DNA of 64,000 nt from Rhizobium hidalgonense (GTDB lineage Bacteria; Pseudomonadota; Alphaproteobacteria; Rhizobiales; Rhizobiaceae): NCBI RefSeq assembly GCF_002914525.1, contig NZ_LODW01000053.1, forward strand, positions 1-64,000. The letters are read 5' to 3'. Below are positions 8,915-18,188 of this stretch, in pieces (positions within the stretch are counted from its first letter, which is position 1; every line of letters starts with the position of its first letter). A model generated the notes under the pieces. The model searched no databases. It was given only the letters and a program-made list of their open reading frames with translations, and had not been told where the DNA came from. The position numbers and the translations under genes are program-made.

Positions 8915-9992
8915 ATGTGGTCATCCGGTCGGGGATCTGCAGCGCGACCTTGGCGGGGACCACGAGGGTTTCCGGTCCGCCCCAGCTGACGCCGAGGCGG
9001 ATCTCGCGAAGCGCGTTGACGAAGCGCGCGACATCGATATCGGGCGTGAGGTCGAAGGCGAAGAGCCCGGCATAACCCGACAGCGTCGCCCGGCCTGGGT
9101 GATCCTGAAAGGCCGGGTGGCGGACGCGGGCGATGGCGGCATGCTGTTTCAGTCGGTCGGCGAGCAGAAGTCCGCTGCGCTCGTGCTCCTTGAGCCGGAC
9201 GCGCAGCGTGCGCATGCCGCGCAGCAGGAGCCAGGCCTCGAAGGGCGAAAGCTTGGCGCCGACATAGGGGTAGGAGGTTGCATTAATCCTGGCCATCGCC
9301 TCCTTCGAGCCGACGACGACGCCGGCGACCGTATCGCTGTGGCCGCCAAGATATTTCGAGGCGGCGTGAATGACGATGTCGACGCCGTGCTGGATCGGCT
9401 TCTGAAAGAGCGGCGTCGCCCATGAATTGTCGATGACGGTGGTAACAACGGCCTCCTTCGCCATGGCCGACAGCGCCACGATGTCCTGAAGCTCGAAGAC
9501 GAAGGAGGAAGGGTTTTCGAGATAGAGCAGCTTGGCGCCCGGCAGCGCCTTGCGCACCTCGTCATGGTCGGAGGGATCGACGAAATCCACCGTGACGCCA
9601 AGCCGGCCCAGCAGCTTCACCAAAAGGCGATAGACGTCATTATAGAGGTGGCGGACCGCCACGACCCGGTCGCCTGCTTCCACGAGGCTGAGGATGGTCG
9701 AGGTGATGGCGGCCGTTCCGCTGGAGAAGGCGCGTCCGTCCTCCGCGCCCTCGAGGCGGGCGATCAGCAGTTCGAATTCGCGAACGGTCGGATTGTCGCC
9801 GCGCGAATAGATGTAGTTGCGCGAGCGGCCGGCGAAGACATCCTCCATCGCCTCGTAACTGTCATAGGTGAAGAGCGACGTCTGGAAGATCGGCGGTGAG
9901 ACGGCGTTGAATGCCGCCGGATCGACAGGTGTAAAGAGATCGTCGGCGATCGCATGGGCGCCAAGGTCGTGCGGGTTGATCGACTTGTTCAT
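8805..9992 (-). CDS. PLP-dependent cystathionine gamma-synthase family enzyme
   Basis: About 395 residues from the chosen ATG at 9992, which has GAGAGG at proper spacing. It is a fold-type I trans-sulfuration enzyme: YSRGDNPTVREFELLIARLEG, the SGTAAITS phosphate loop and the PLP lysine in HAASKYLGGHSDT. Relatives carry out gamma- or beta-elimination/replacement on cysteine, homocysteine or methionine derivatives. It is the last gene of the vbsA-MATE operon, ten bases after the MATE stop. A role in siderophore synthesis is not known for this family; it might supply or recycle an amino acid, or be a passenger. Its 3' end overlaps the convergent sigma gene by 110 bases. Confidence 0.85.
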   Translation of the reverse strand: MNKSINPHDLGAHAIADDLFTPVDPAAFNAVSPPIFQTSLFTYDSYEAMEDVFAGRSRNYIYSRGDNPTVREFELLIARLEGAEDGRAFSSGTAAITSTILSLVEAGDRVVAVRHLYNDVYRLLVKLLGRLGVTVDFVDPSDHDEVRKALPGAKLLYLENPSSFVFELQDIVALSAMAKEAVVTTVIDNSWATPLFQKPIQHGVDIVIHAASKYLGGHSDTVAGVVVGSKEAMARINATSYPYVGAKLSPFEAWLLLRGMRTLRVRLKEHERSGLLLADRLKQHAAIARVRHPAFQDHPGRATLSGYAGLFAFDLTPDIDVARFVNALREIRLGVSWGGPETLVVPAKVALQIPDRMTTFIRFGVSEQTVRFAVGLEEPELLWSDLQQALHAARR

Positions 9993-10002
9993 GGTCATCC
10001 TC

Positions 10003-11424
10003 TCATGGACAAAAGCTGGGATAGGGACGGATGGAAGCAACATGGTCGGCAGAGCGCTGCCGGAGTGCGCTGAGTGTCCTCATCAGGCAGACGGCCGACA
10101 GCAGGCCGGTCAGGGCAGAGGCGAGGAACATTGCTCCGAGCAGGCCCGAAAAACCGAAGAAGGGCGGCAAGAGCGCAAGCAGCGGAAACAGCAGATAACC
10201 ATTCTGCGCCAGGCCCACGGCAACGGCGGCTTTCGGTCTGCCCTGCGCCTGGAAGAGGATCAGAACGGTTTGCCTGAGGCCGAACAGCAGGAAGGGAAGA
10301 TGGGTCGCGACGATCGCCTGTCCTGCGATCGAAATCACGGATGCATCGTCGGTGAAGAACGAGGCAAGATGTTCGGAAAAGACGATCGCCGTCAGTCCAA
10401 AGGCGCCGCCGACCGCGCTCGTGACGGCGGAGAGCATGCGGGCCGCAGACAGCACCCGCGATATATCCCCGCGGCCCCAGGCGAAGCTCAGGATGGACTG
10501 GGCTCCGAGCGAAATGCCGATGACGGGCAGTGCGCCGACCGCAAGCAGCCGCAAGGCGATCCCGATCCCGGCAATGCCGTCTTCACCGTAATAGGTGCCG
10601 GCGACCGACAGTATCATGGCGATTGCACCCGCCGTTGCGAGGCTCGTCAGCGTCGTCGGCGCGCCCACGGCAAGGACCGGCTTGAGATGCCTGATGTCGC
10701 CGAACCGCCAGCCGAACGTCAGCCGGACCGTCCCGAGCCGCCTGGCATGATAGGCGCCGTAGATTGAGAGCGCCACGAGCTGGGAGAGGATGGTGGCGAT
10801 TGCCACGCCCTGCAGTCCGAGGCCGAAGCCGAAGATCATGATCGGGTCGAGGATGATGTTCAGCGCGAAGCAGGCGACCAGCGTCCACATGCTGAAGCGG
10901 GCATTGCCCTCGGCGATCGCCAGGAAATCGAGAATGATCTGCGCCATCGTCAGCGGGATCGAGACCACGATGATGAGGAGGTAATGCTGCGCGAGCGGCT
11001 CGATCGCGGGCGTGGCGCCAAACAGCAGGAAAGATGGAAATGCGACGATTGCGACCGCACTGGCTGCGCCGAAGACGACGCCGGCCGCAAGGCTGATCGA
11101 GGCGAGCGTGCTCGCCCGCGATCGATTGCCAGCGCCGAGCGCCCGCCCGACTTCCGTCGCCACACCGACGCCGATGCCTTCGCCGAAGGCGGCGATCAGC
11201 ATGAGGATCGGCAGGACGATCATGATCGCGGCGATCTGGTCTTCACCGATCATGCCGACGAAGATCATGTTGATCGTGTGATGCGCGGCATTGATCGACA
11301 GGCCGAACATGGCAGGCAGTCCAAGCCGCAGCAGCAGCCTGAAAAGCTGGGGACTGGCGAGGTCTTCCGGTGCAAGGCGCCGCCGTTTCTGAGGGCTGCC
11401 GTTCATCTCGCTCATGTCGTTCAT
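10003..11424 (-). CDS. MATE-family efflux transporter
   Basis: A 473-residue protein with about 12 hydrophobic segments and MATE motifs such as FRLLLRLGLPAMFGLS near the start, GEGIGVGVATEVGRALGAGN and GISLGAQSILSFAWGRGD. MATE proteins export organic cations or small molecules by Na+ or H+ antiport. Its start overlaps the stop of the vbsA-like gene (ATGA), so it is translationally coupled to siderophore synthesis and is the best candidate in the window for exporting the finished siderophore. Confidence 0.9.
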   Translation of the reverse strand: MNDMSEMNGSPQKRRRLAPEDLASPQLFRLLLRLGLPAMFGLSINAAHHTINMIFVGMIGEDQIAAIMIVLPILMLIAAFGEGIGVGVATEVGRALGAGNRSRASTLASISLAAGVVFGAASAVAIVAFPSFLLFGATPAIEPLAQHYLLIIVVSIPLTMAQIILDFLAIAEGNARFSMWTLVACFALNIILDPIMIFGFGLGLQGVAIATILSQLVALSIYGAYHARRLGTVRLTFGWRFGDIRHLKPVLAVGAPTTLTSLATAGAIAMILSVAGTYYGEDGIAGIGIALRLLAVGALPVIGISLGAQSILSFAWGRGDISRVLSAARMLSAVTSAVGGAFGLTAIVFSEHLASFFTDDASVISIAGQAIVATHLPFLLFGLRQTVLILFQAQGRPKAAVAVGLAQNGYLLFPLLALLPPFFGFSGLLGAMFLASALTGLLSAVCLMRTLSALRQRSADHVASIRPYPSFCP

Positions 11425-12410
11425 GATGCCGGCACCCAGAGATGGTCGCCGAAGAAACGCTCGCGGGTCAACATCACCAGCAGCGCCCGCTTATGCGGAA
11501 AATCGAAATGCTTGACCTTGGCAAAGCCCGAGCGGTCGAGATTGCGGATCTGCTGCTCGTGACTGGCACGCGGCTCACCGACGATGCGCCTGGTGCGCGG
11601 ATCGTCGAGGAAGATGAAATGCATCAGCGAGGGGAGCCATGCGCTGATCCATTTCTTGCCGCGATAGGCGGGCTCGCCGATCGCGACATGCCAGCCGCGA
11701 TCGTAATCGTCGGCGTCGTAGAAGGGGCCGAGCCGGTCCTCCTTGGCCCAGTAGACCTCGAAATAGCCGAAGGGAATCTCGGCGAAACTGCCGATCAGCG
11801 GCAGCACATGCGGATCGGCGATCCGCTCCTGCAGGATCTCGCGGTGCTTGTCGATTGAGCCCGCATCTTCCCAGATCGTGTTGACCTGGTCGTCGTTCAT
11901 CCAGCGATGAAAGGCGGCAAGATCGGTCTCGTGGTCGGCGACCCTGAAGGTGATCTCCCGTTCCAGCCAGGGGATGAAGCGTTGGTAGACCGTGCCTTTC
12001 GGTTTTGCCGGCCGGCGCGGATGGTAGCGGCCCGCAGTCATCTCCTGCACCGGCGGCAGCGGATAGGAAAGCTGCGGCAGCCACAATGAGGGCCACTGCC
12101 AGAGGATCGCGGAATCGAGCCTTCCGTCGATGCCTGAAATGTGCCGGGGAAGGCTTGCCTGATGCCCTTCGAAAATGACCGATTTGATCGAGCGGTCCTG
12201 CGCCGTCACCGCTTCGGCGGCTGCCATCAGAAGCTCCGCCGATTGCACAGGATTCCCCTCGTAGAAGGTTAGCGAGGCGATGCCGGCTTCGACTTCGAGG
12301 GCGACTTGGTGATTCCCGTGCACGGTGTTGAGATGGACAATATTGGGGGCTAGCCTGACATAGCTGCGCGCCTGCAGAACCCGCCTTTGTTTGGCGGCGT
12401 CGAAATCCAT
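11421..12410 (-). CDS. vbsA: Hydroxyornithine N5-acyltransferase (VbsA/IucB-like)
   Basis: A 329-residue protein of the siderophore acyltransferase family (IucB/AlcB/RhbD type). The C-terminal GNAT half has FHRWMNDDQVNTIWEDAG, GYFEVYWAKEDRLGPFYD and VGEPRASHEQQIRNLDRSGF. In vicibactin synthesis VbsA transfers a 3-hydroxybutyryl group from CoA to N5-hydroxyornithine, forming the iron-binding hydroxamate. The start at 12410 has AAGGAG seven bases upstream and is preferred to an ATG 42 bases earlier. It is divergent from the MbtH-NRPS-monooxygenase operon. The acyl donor cannot be read from sequence. Confidence 0.88.
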   Translation of the reverse strand: MDFDAAKQRRVLQARSYVRLAPNIVHLNTVHGNHQVALEVEAGIASLTFYEGNPVQSAELLMAAAEAVTAQDRSIKSVIFEGHQASLPRHISGIDGRLDSAILWQWPSLWLPQLSYPLPPVQEMTAGRYHPRRPAKPKGTVYQRFIPWLEREITFRVADHETDLAAFHRWMNDDQVNTIWEDAGSIDKHREILQERIADPHVLPLIGSFAEIPFGYFEVYWAKEDRLGPFYDADDYDRGWHVAIGEPAYRGKKWISAWLPSLMHFIFLDDPRTRRIVGEPRASHEQQIRNLDRSGFAKVKHFDFPHKRALLVMLTRERFFGDHLWVPAS

Positions 12411-12554
12411 GATGTTCTCCTTGATCGGCAGGGCTTTTGATGCTGTGAGCATGAAGCGTGCTCTTGTGCCGATTTGGTAGAATGACGATCCATCACCAGC
12501 TGAATTTAGGGGTAAGAGAAGAAAAAAATTCTCAGCAATTTTCTAAACTCCGGC

Positions 12555-12569
12555 TGATGAGATCCGTCA
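12555..12569. promoter_or_regulatory. Weak TGA-N9-TCA match between divergent synthesis operons
   Basis: The spacing matches the IRO core but the flanks are not symmetric, so it may be chance. This 195-base divergent region must hold promoters for both synthesis operons. By analogy with vbsGSO and vbsADL these would be read by the RpoI-like sigma factor, but I cannot define its consensus here. Confidence 0.25.
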
Positions 12570-12604
12570 TTTGCGCATGACATCAATCTCTGCAGGAGCT
12601 TCGA

Positions 12605-12823
12605 ATGGACAATCTTGAGCCCCGCGACGATCTCTGGATCGTCGTCATCGACACCGAGCATCATTACTCGGTCTGGCCGCAGGACAAGCGGATTCCGCTG
12701 AGCTGGCAGCCCGCCGGTTTTACCGGTTCGCGCCAGGAGTGCCTCGCCCATATCCGCGACGTCTGGGCCGACCCGCGCCCGCTTTCCCTGCGCTCGGCCA
12801 TGGCCGGCGACGCGCGTCTCTGA
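12605..12823 (+). CDS. MbtH-like NRPS helper protein
   Basis: A 72-residue MbtH-family protein with the family signature: HYSVWPQDKRIPLSWQPAGF, then HIRDVWADPRPLSLR. MbtH proteins bind and activate or stabilise adenylation domains. It is directly upstream of the NRPS with 17 bases between them, so this is its partner. It corresponds in position to vbsG of the vicibactin cluster. A Shine-Dalgarno (GCAGGAGC) precedes the start. Confidence 0.95.
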   Translation: MDNLEPRDDLWIVVIDTEHHYSVWPQDKRIPLSWQPAGFTGSRQECLAHIRDVWADPRPLSLRSAMAGDARL

Positions 12824-12840
12824 AAGGTCTGGATGGCAAG

Positions 12841-15800
12841 ATGAACAAGCAGATCACCAATTTCGCCGATGCCCGCCCGACCGATGCTGAGGATACCGTC
12901 TTCGAAAGCTTTCCGTTGACGATCGCGCAGAAGCGCATCTGGTCGCTAGAGCAGATCGGCAATTACACAGTCTTTCCCGATCAGGTCATCGGGCTGCGGT
13001 TGAGTGCAGCGCTCGACGTCGAGACGATTGCCGGCGCCTGCCGGGCGCTGGTCGCTGAGAATCCGTCGCTCGCCACCCGCTTCCGCCGGCTGGCGGGCGG
13101 GCGCATCGAGCAATATCGCGGCGCATCGAACGCGGTGCCGGTCGAAATCCCCTGCAAAGAGGGCGTTGCTCTTTCCGAGGCTGAAGCCTTGGCCACGCGA
13201 AAAGCCTTCCGCGACAAGCGCTTCGACCTCCTGGAAGGCCCGGGTGCGCGCATCCAGATCATCCCGCTTGCCGACAGACAGTCGCTGCTGACGATCGTGC
13301 TGCATCCGATTATCTCAGACGACCGCGAAAAATCCGTTCTTGCCGGCTCGCTGGCGCGCATTCTCGACGGCGCGCCGGCCAGCGGCATACAGCCGGCGGA
13401 AATTTCAGCCGGGACGAGGGAGGAAGAATGGCTGGAGACGGATGAGGCGCGAGATGCGCTCTCCTATTGGAAGAACACGATCGGTCTCGACTACACGGCT
13501 TCGACCTTCCCCACCCGCTTCAACAGCGGCGGGCTTGCAGGCGTGGCGCGCGCTGAGCATCGGTTTGCGATCGAGCCCGAGCTGTGGCGCAATCTCGAAC
13601 GGCATGCGGGCGAAAAGGGATTTCAGGTCGAGCGCGTGTTTCACGCCGCCTTCTGCGCGCTGCTGGCGCGCTATAGCGGCAACTATGCTTTGCTGACCGG
13701 CCTTCTGGTCGCGCGGCCACAAACGGAACATTTCGCCAGCCGCGGCCGCGCCGAACAGGTGCTTCCTCTCGTCCTGCCGCTCGCCTCCCGGCATTCCCTC
13801 GACGACGTCGTCGCGGCGATCGCTTCGGTGACGGAGGAGGGGCTTGCCCGCCTCGTGCCGCTGGAGCGCATCACCCAGGAGCTGGTGGTCGACGAGGCGG
13901 CCGCCCAGGAAGCGGTGGTCAAGGCAATGTTCGAATACCGCGAACCCTATCCGGTCGCGAGAGATGCGACGAACCTGGAACCGTCCGGCGCGCGTGCCGA
14001 CAGCGAGCTTTCCCTGGTGGTCGAGGCGCGTTTGGAGGGCGGCGCATTTGGGCTGATCGACTATGCTGAGGATCTCTACGACGGCGCCTTGATCGCCCGT
14101 GTCGCCAGGCATTTCTGCCTGGTGCTCGAGCAGATCGTCGCGCAGCCGGATCTCAGGATCAAGGACATCGAACTCATGGGTAGCGACGAGCTCGACTGGT
14201 TGTCCGCCCCCTACGAGGATGATGTCGTCAACGACGACCGGCCGGTGCATGAACTGATCTCAGCCCATTCGCGCCGGACGCCAGAGAAGACGGCGATCGT
14301 CTACGGCGAAGAGGAGTGGAGCCATAGCTGGCTGGAGGCGAGCACCAACCGCCTCGGCCATCGGCTGCGGCAGCTCGGCGTGCGTGCCGAGGTCACGGTC
14401 GCCATCTTCATCAAGCGCTCACCGGAGGCGATTGTCGGCATCCTCGCGACGCTGAAGGCCGGCGGCGCCTATATTCCGGTCGAGCCCGATCATCCGCCGG
14501 TGCGCAACCATCACATCCTGCGCGATGGCGGCGTCAAGATCGTCTTGACCCACAGCTGGCTGCGCCATCGGCTGCCGGACGAGCTCGACACCATTATCCT
14601 CGAACTCGACAAGCTCGATCTCGACGGCGAGCCGGATACGCCGCTCTATGTTCCCACGCATAAGGATCAGCTCGCCTATGTCATGTACACCTCGGGATCG
14701 ACCGGATTGCCGAAGGGTGTCGCCGTCGAGCACGGTCCGCTGACGCACCATCTGCAGAATACCTCGCGTGTCTACGGCATGAGTTCGGAGTCCCGCGAAC
14801 TGCCGTTCCTGCCCTTCAGTTCGGACGGTGGTCACGAGCGGTGGATGAACCCGCTGATGGAAGGCGGCAGCATCATTCTGCCCGACCAGCCGCTGTGGAC
14901 GCCGGAGGAGACATTGACGGCAATGCGCAAGCATGGCGCCAACAATGCAAGTATTCCGACAACTTATCTGCAGCAGCTGGCGGAATGGGCAGACATTACC
15001 GATGCCGCGCCGCCGATGCGACTTTATTCGTTCGGCGGCGAGGGGCTGGCGCAATCGACCTTCGATCTTCTGTCGCGGGCGCTGAAATCGGAATGGCTGA
15101 TCAACGGCTACGGTCCGACAGAAACCATCATGACGCCGATGGTCTGGAAGGTGAGGGCGGGCACGAAATTCCAGGGCGTCTATGCTCCGCTTGGCCGCGC
15201 CGTCGGACTGAGGCGCGTCTATGTGCTCGATCCCGACCTCAATCCGTGCCCGATCGGCGTGACCGGCGAGCTTTATATCGGCGGCGAGGGCGTAGCTCGC
15301 GGCTATCTCGGCAAGCCAGATACGACGGCGGACCGCTTCATCCCCGATCCGTTCTCGAAAGAAGGCGGCCGGCTTTATCGCTCCGGCGACCTGACGCGCT
15401 GGTGCGAGGACGGAACCGTCGAATTCGTCGGTCGCGTCGACCATCAGGTGAAGCTGCGCGGCTACCGCATTGAACTCGGCGAGATCGAAGCGGTGCTGCT
15501 CCAGCAGCCCGGCGTCGGCGAAGCCCTGGTCGTGCTGCGCGACGACGACGGTGGTGGCGAAAATGCGCTGGTTGCCTATGTCGTTCCGAAAAAGGACGAA
15601 AGGCTCGACGTCGAGACGGTTCGGTCCGGCCTCGAACGCAGCCTGCCCTCCTATATGGTGCCGGCGGCTGTGGTCGAACTGGAAAAGATGCCGACCAATC
15701 CGAACAGCAAGCTCGACCGCTTCGCGCTGCCCGCGCCGCAGCCGGTCAAGCGCGAGATCGTCGAGCCGGCGACCGCGCTCGAAGAAGAGGTGCTGGATGT

Positions 15801-16833
15801 CTGGCGCCAGGTTCTCAAGCTGGAGGCGATCAGCGTCGAGGATAATTTCTTCACGATCGGCGGCAATTCGCTGGGCGCGATCCGCATTCTTTCCCTGCTG
15901 CGCCAACGCAGGCCGAAAATCCCGCTCACCGTCGCCGATATCTTCAACAACCCCACCATTCGCGCCTTTGCGGGTGTAATGGAGCAGGGGGAGGAGCGGG
16001 ATCTCTCCGAGGTGATCGTGCTGCGCGCTTCCGGTGCCAAGCCGCGGCTCTATTGCTTCCCCGGCCTTCTCGTCAGCACCCGCGAATATGTGAAGCTCGT
16101 CGATTATCTCGGCGCCGATCAGCCGGCGACCGGTTTCATTTGCCACTCGCTATCCGAAAATAAGGAAGTCGGCGCGCCGGTCGAAGAGATCATCGAGAGC
16201 TATGTCGACTATATCAGGAAGCAGAGCAGCGGCGCGCCCTGCACTTTCCTCGGCTGGTCCTGGGGCGGGCTCCTGGCCTACGAGGCCGCTCGCACGCTTG
16301 CCAATGAGGTCGACGTCAGGATGATGGCGATGGTCGATGTTTGCGACCTCGGATCGGAATTCGCGATCGGCGCCAGGCCGCGCTTCCGGCCGGGCGAACG
16401 CGACGCGCTGCATCGGGACGTGCAGGCATGGCTGCAGAAAACGGTGATGCGCCCGGAATGGGACCGGCTGCTGTCGACGATGGACGCCGATACTTATGAG
16501 CAGTTCCTGCGTTTTGTCGGCGACGAGAAGGACCCGCTTCCGACCGATGGGCCTGACATCAGCAGCCGCGAACATACGTTCTGGGTGCTGGTCGACAATG
16601 CCCTGATCTTCCGCAAGCACCGGCTCGTCCCTCACGACGTGCCGATTTATCCCTGGGCGGCCGACGACAGCCTCAACCGCGGCCTCAACCTGATCGATTG
16701 GCGCCGCTTGTCGCCGCGCGCGCATGCGGCCGAGATCATCACCGGCACCAACCACCTGCACATGATCGGCTCCCCCGCCTTCCACTCAAGGCTTGCCCTG
16801 CGCCTCAAGGAAACAGAGAAGGATAACGCATGA
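12841..16833 (+). CDS. vbsS: Single-module NRPS (C-A-T-TE), vicibactin-synthetase-like
   Basis: A 1330-residue NRPS. Domains in order: condensation-like (about 25-440, starting FPLTIAQKRIWSLEQI), adenylation (about 475-970, YVMYTSGSTGLPKG and NGYGPTET), thiolation (DNFFTIGGNSLGAIRIL, Ser near 1010) and thioesterase (FLGWSWGGLLAYEAA, Ser near 1140). One module ending in a TE fits an iterative enzyme that oligomerises and cyclises one building block, as VbsS does for vicibactin. The condensation core reads HPIISDD at residues 155-161 instead of HHxxxDG, so the catalytic second His is Pro. By hand alignment to GrsA the A-domain pocket reads about D-G-E-S-Y-F-G-M-T, tentatively fitting an acylated hydroxyornithine. 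The start ATG follows GGATGGCAAG; the stop overlaps the next gene. Confidence 0.92.
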   Translation: MNKQITNFADARPTDAEDTVFESFPLTIAQKRIWSLEQIGNYTVFPDQVIGLRLSAALDVETIAGACRALVAENPSLATRFRRLAGGRIEQYRGASNAVPVEIPCKEGVALSEAEALATRKAFRDKRFDLLEGPGARIQIIPLADRQSLLTIVLHPIISDDREKSVLAGSLARILDGAPASGIQPAEISAGTREEEWLETDEARDALSYWKNTIGLDYTASTFPTRFNSGGLAGVARAEHRFAIEPELWRNLERHAGEKGFQVERVFHAAFCALLARYSGNYALLTGLLVARPQTEHFASRGRAEQVLPLVLPLASRHSLDDVVAAIASVTEEGLARLVPLERITQELVVDEAAAQEAVVKAMFEYREPYPVARDATNLEPSGARADSELSLVVEARLEGGAFGLIDYAEDLYDGALIARVARHFCLVLEQIVAQPDLRIKDIELMGSDELDWLSAPYEDDVVNDDRPVHELISAHSRRTPEKTAIVYGEEEWSHSWLEASTNRLGHRLRQLGVRAEVTVAIFIKRSPEAIVGILATLKAGGAYIPVEPDHPPVRNHHILRDGGVKIVLTHSWLRHRLPDELDTIILELDKLDLDGEPDTPLYVPTHKDQLAYVMYTSGSTGLPKGVAVEHGPLTHHLQNTSRVYGMSSESRELPFLPFSSDGGHERWMNPLMEGGSIILPDQPLWTPEETLTAMRKHGANNASIPTTYLQQLAEWADITDAAPPMRLYSFGGEGLAQSTFDLLSRALKSEWLINGYGPTETIMTPMVWKVRAGTKFQGVYAPLGRAVGLRRVYVLDPDLNPCPIGVTGELYIGGEGVARGYLGKPDTTADRFIPDPFSKEGGRLYRSGDLTRWCEDGTVEFVGRVDHQVKLRGYRIELGEIEAVLLQQPGVGEALVVLRDDDGGGENALVAYVVPKKDERLDVETVRSGLERSLPSYMVPAAVVELEKMPTNPNSKLDRFALPAPQPVKREIVEPATALEEEVLDVWRQVLKLEAISVEDNFFTIGGNSLGAIRILSLLRQRRPKIPLTVADIFNNPTIRAFAGVMEQGEERDLSEVIVLRASGAKPRLYCFPGLLVSTREYVKLVDYLGADQPATGFICHSLSENKEVGAPVEEIIESYVDYIRKQSSGAPCTFLGWSWGGLLAYEAARTLANEVDVRMMAMVDVCDLGSEFAIGARPRFRPGERDALHRDVQAWLQKTVMRPEWDRLLSTMDADTYEQFLRFVGDEKDPLPTDGPDISSREHTFWVLVDNALIFRKHRLVPHDVPIYPWAADDSLNRGLNLIDWRRLSPRAHAAEIITGTNHLHMIGSPAFHSRLALRLKETEKDNA

Positions 16834-18188
16834 CCGTCGCTTTTACCCGCAGGGACGCCCTCAACGAGCCGCTTGATCTTGCCGGCATCGGCATCGGTCC
16901 CTCCAATCTGAGCCTTGCCTCCCTGCTGGAATCGGTGCCCGAGGTCCGCAGCCGCTTCTTCGAGCGGCGCGACGCCTTCGACTGGCATCCGGGCATGATG
17001 ATGCCCGGCGTCGAGCTGCAATCGTCCTTTCTGAAAGACCTCGTCACCCCCGTCCTGCCCACAAGCCGCTGGTCGTTCGTCTCCTATCTGGTTGCTCATA
17101 AGAGGCTCTATGCATTCCTCAACGCCAATTATGACGCCGTTCCCCGGCAGGAGTTTGCACGTTATCTCGCCTGGGTCGCCAAGGGCGTGGACGGTCTGCG
17201 TTTTGGAACTGACATTCGCGACGTCGAGCACCGCGACGACCGCTTCGTCCTGCGCTTCGACAACGGCCAGGAAGAAGCACGCAACCTGGTGGTCGGTACG
17301 GGATCTTCACCCTTCGTGCCAGACTGGGCAAAACCGTTTCTGGGTGCGGATTGCTTTCACAACAGTGAGGCGAAGTCGCGTCTCGCCGATCTCGGAGCCG
17401 GCCGCATCGTCGTGGTCGGCGGCGGCCAGAGCGGTGGCGAGGTCGTCGAGGCGCTGCTTGGGGATCCCGGTTCGATGACGGAGCTGACCTGGATCAGCAG
17501 GCGTCATAATTTCGAACCGATCAACGACACGCCGTTTTCAAACCAGGTCTTCTCGCCGGAATATGTGCAGGCCTATCTGAAGCTCGGCGGCGAGCAGAAG
17601 CAGGCAGCTTTGAAGAACTCGATCCTGACCAGCGACGGACTGTCGATTTCGACTATCCACTCGATCTACCGTCGCCTCTATGCCTTGCGTTATCTCGAGC
17701 CGAGGATGCTCAATGCATCTCTGGCGCCGAATCGTGACGTGATCCAGATGGAGCGGAATGGCAGTGCATATCGGCTCATCGTCAGGAATCAATTCGACGG
17801 GGGCATCGAGGTACTTCACGCCGATGCGGTGGTTCTGGCAACCGGTTACCGGTTCCGATTGCCGGACGCTCTCGGCTCGCTGGGTGAACGGATCACGCTC
17901 GACAGAAACGGCTATCCCATCCTCAACGACGACTACACGATGCAATGGACGGGTCCCAGGGCAAATCGGCTGCTGGCGCAGAATGCAGGTCGATACTCGC
18001 ATGGGATCGCCGACTCTCAGCTCAGCCTGATGGCCTGGCGCAGCGCGACGATCGTCAATACGCTGCTCGGCCGGCAGCATTTCGATGCGGAACCGGACAA
18101 TGCGCAACTGGCCTGGGCGACCGAGACCGCTTCTGCAATGCCGCATCAGCTTCGCACCGGTTATTCGGATGGCCTGCTATCGTCCTGA
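16830..18188 (+). CDS. vbsO: L-ornithine N5-monooxygenase
   Basis: A 452-residue flavin-dependent N-hydroxylase of the SidA/PvdA/VbsO family. The FAD-binding motif is GIGIGPSNLSLASLLE, followed by WHPGMMMPGVELQSSFLKDLVTP, the NADPH site VVGGGQSGGEVVEALL and the C-terminal ATGYRFRLPDAL. It converts L-ornithine to N5-hydroxyornithine using NADPH and O2, the first committed step of hydroxamate formation. Its start overlaps the NRPS stop by four bases. Its end overlaps the convergent phosphopantetheinyl transferase by 28 bases. Confidence 0.95.
   Translation: MTVAFTRRDALNEPLDLAGIGIGPSNLSLASLLESVPEVRSRFFERRDAFDWHPGMMMPGVELQSSFLKDLVTPVLPTSRWSFVSYLVAHKRLYAFLNANYDAVPRQEFARYLAWVAKGVDGLRFGTDIRDVEHRDDRFVLRFDNGQEEARNLVVGTGSSPFVPDWAKPFLGADCFHNSEAKSRLADLGAGRIVVVGGGQSGGEVVEALLGDPGSMTELTWISRRHNFEPINDTPFSNQVFSPEYVQAYLKLGGEQKQAALKNSILTSDGLSISTIHSIYRRLYALRYLEPRMLNASLAPNRDVIQMERNGSAYRLIVRNQFDGGIEVLHADAVVLATGYRFRLPDALGSLGERITLDRNGYPILNDDYTMQWTGPRANRLLAQNAGRYSHGIADSQLSLMAWRSATIVNTLLGRQHFDAEPDNAQLAWATETASAMPHQLRTGYSDGLLSS

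Noticed and set aside
12739..12840. An earlier start for the NRPS inside the MbtH gene
   Set aside because: The added residues are Arg/Pro-rich and come from the MbtH coding region in another frame; MNKQ at 12841 is followed directly by the condensation domain.
14419..16146. A 575-codon open frame antisense to the NRPS gene
   Set aside because: High-GC codon bias keeps the antisense frame open; no domain is visible while the NRPS reads through perfectly.
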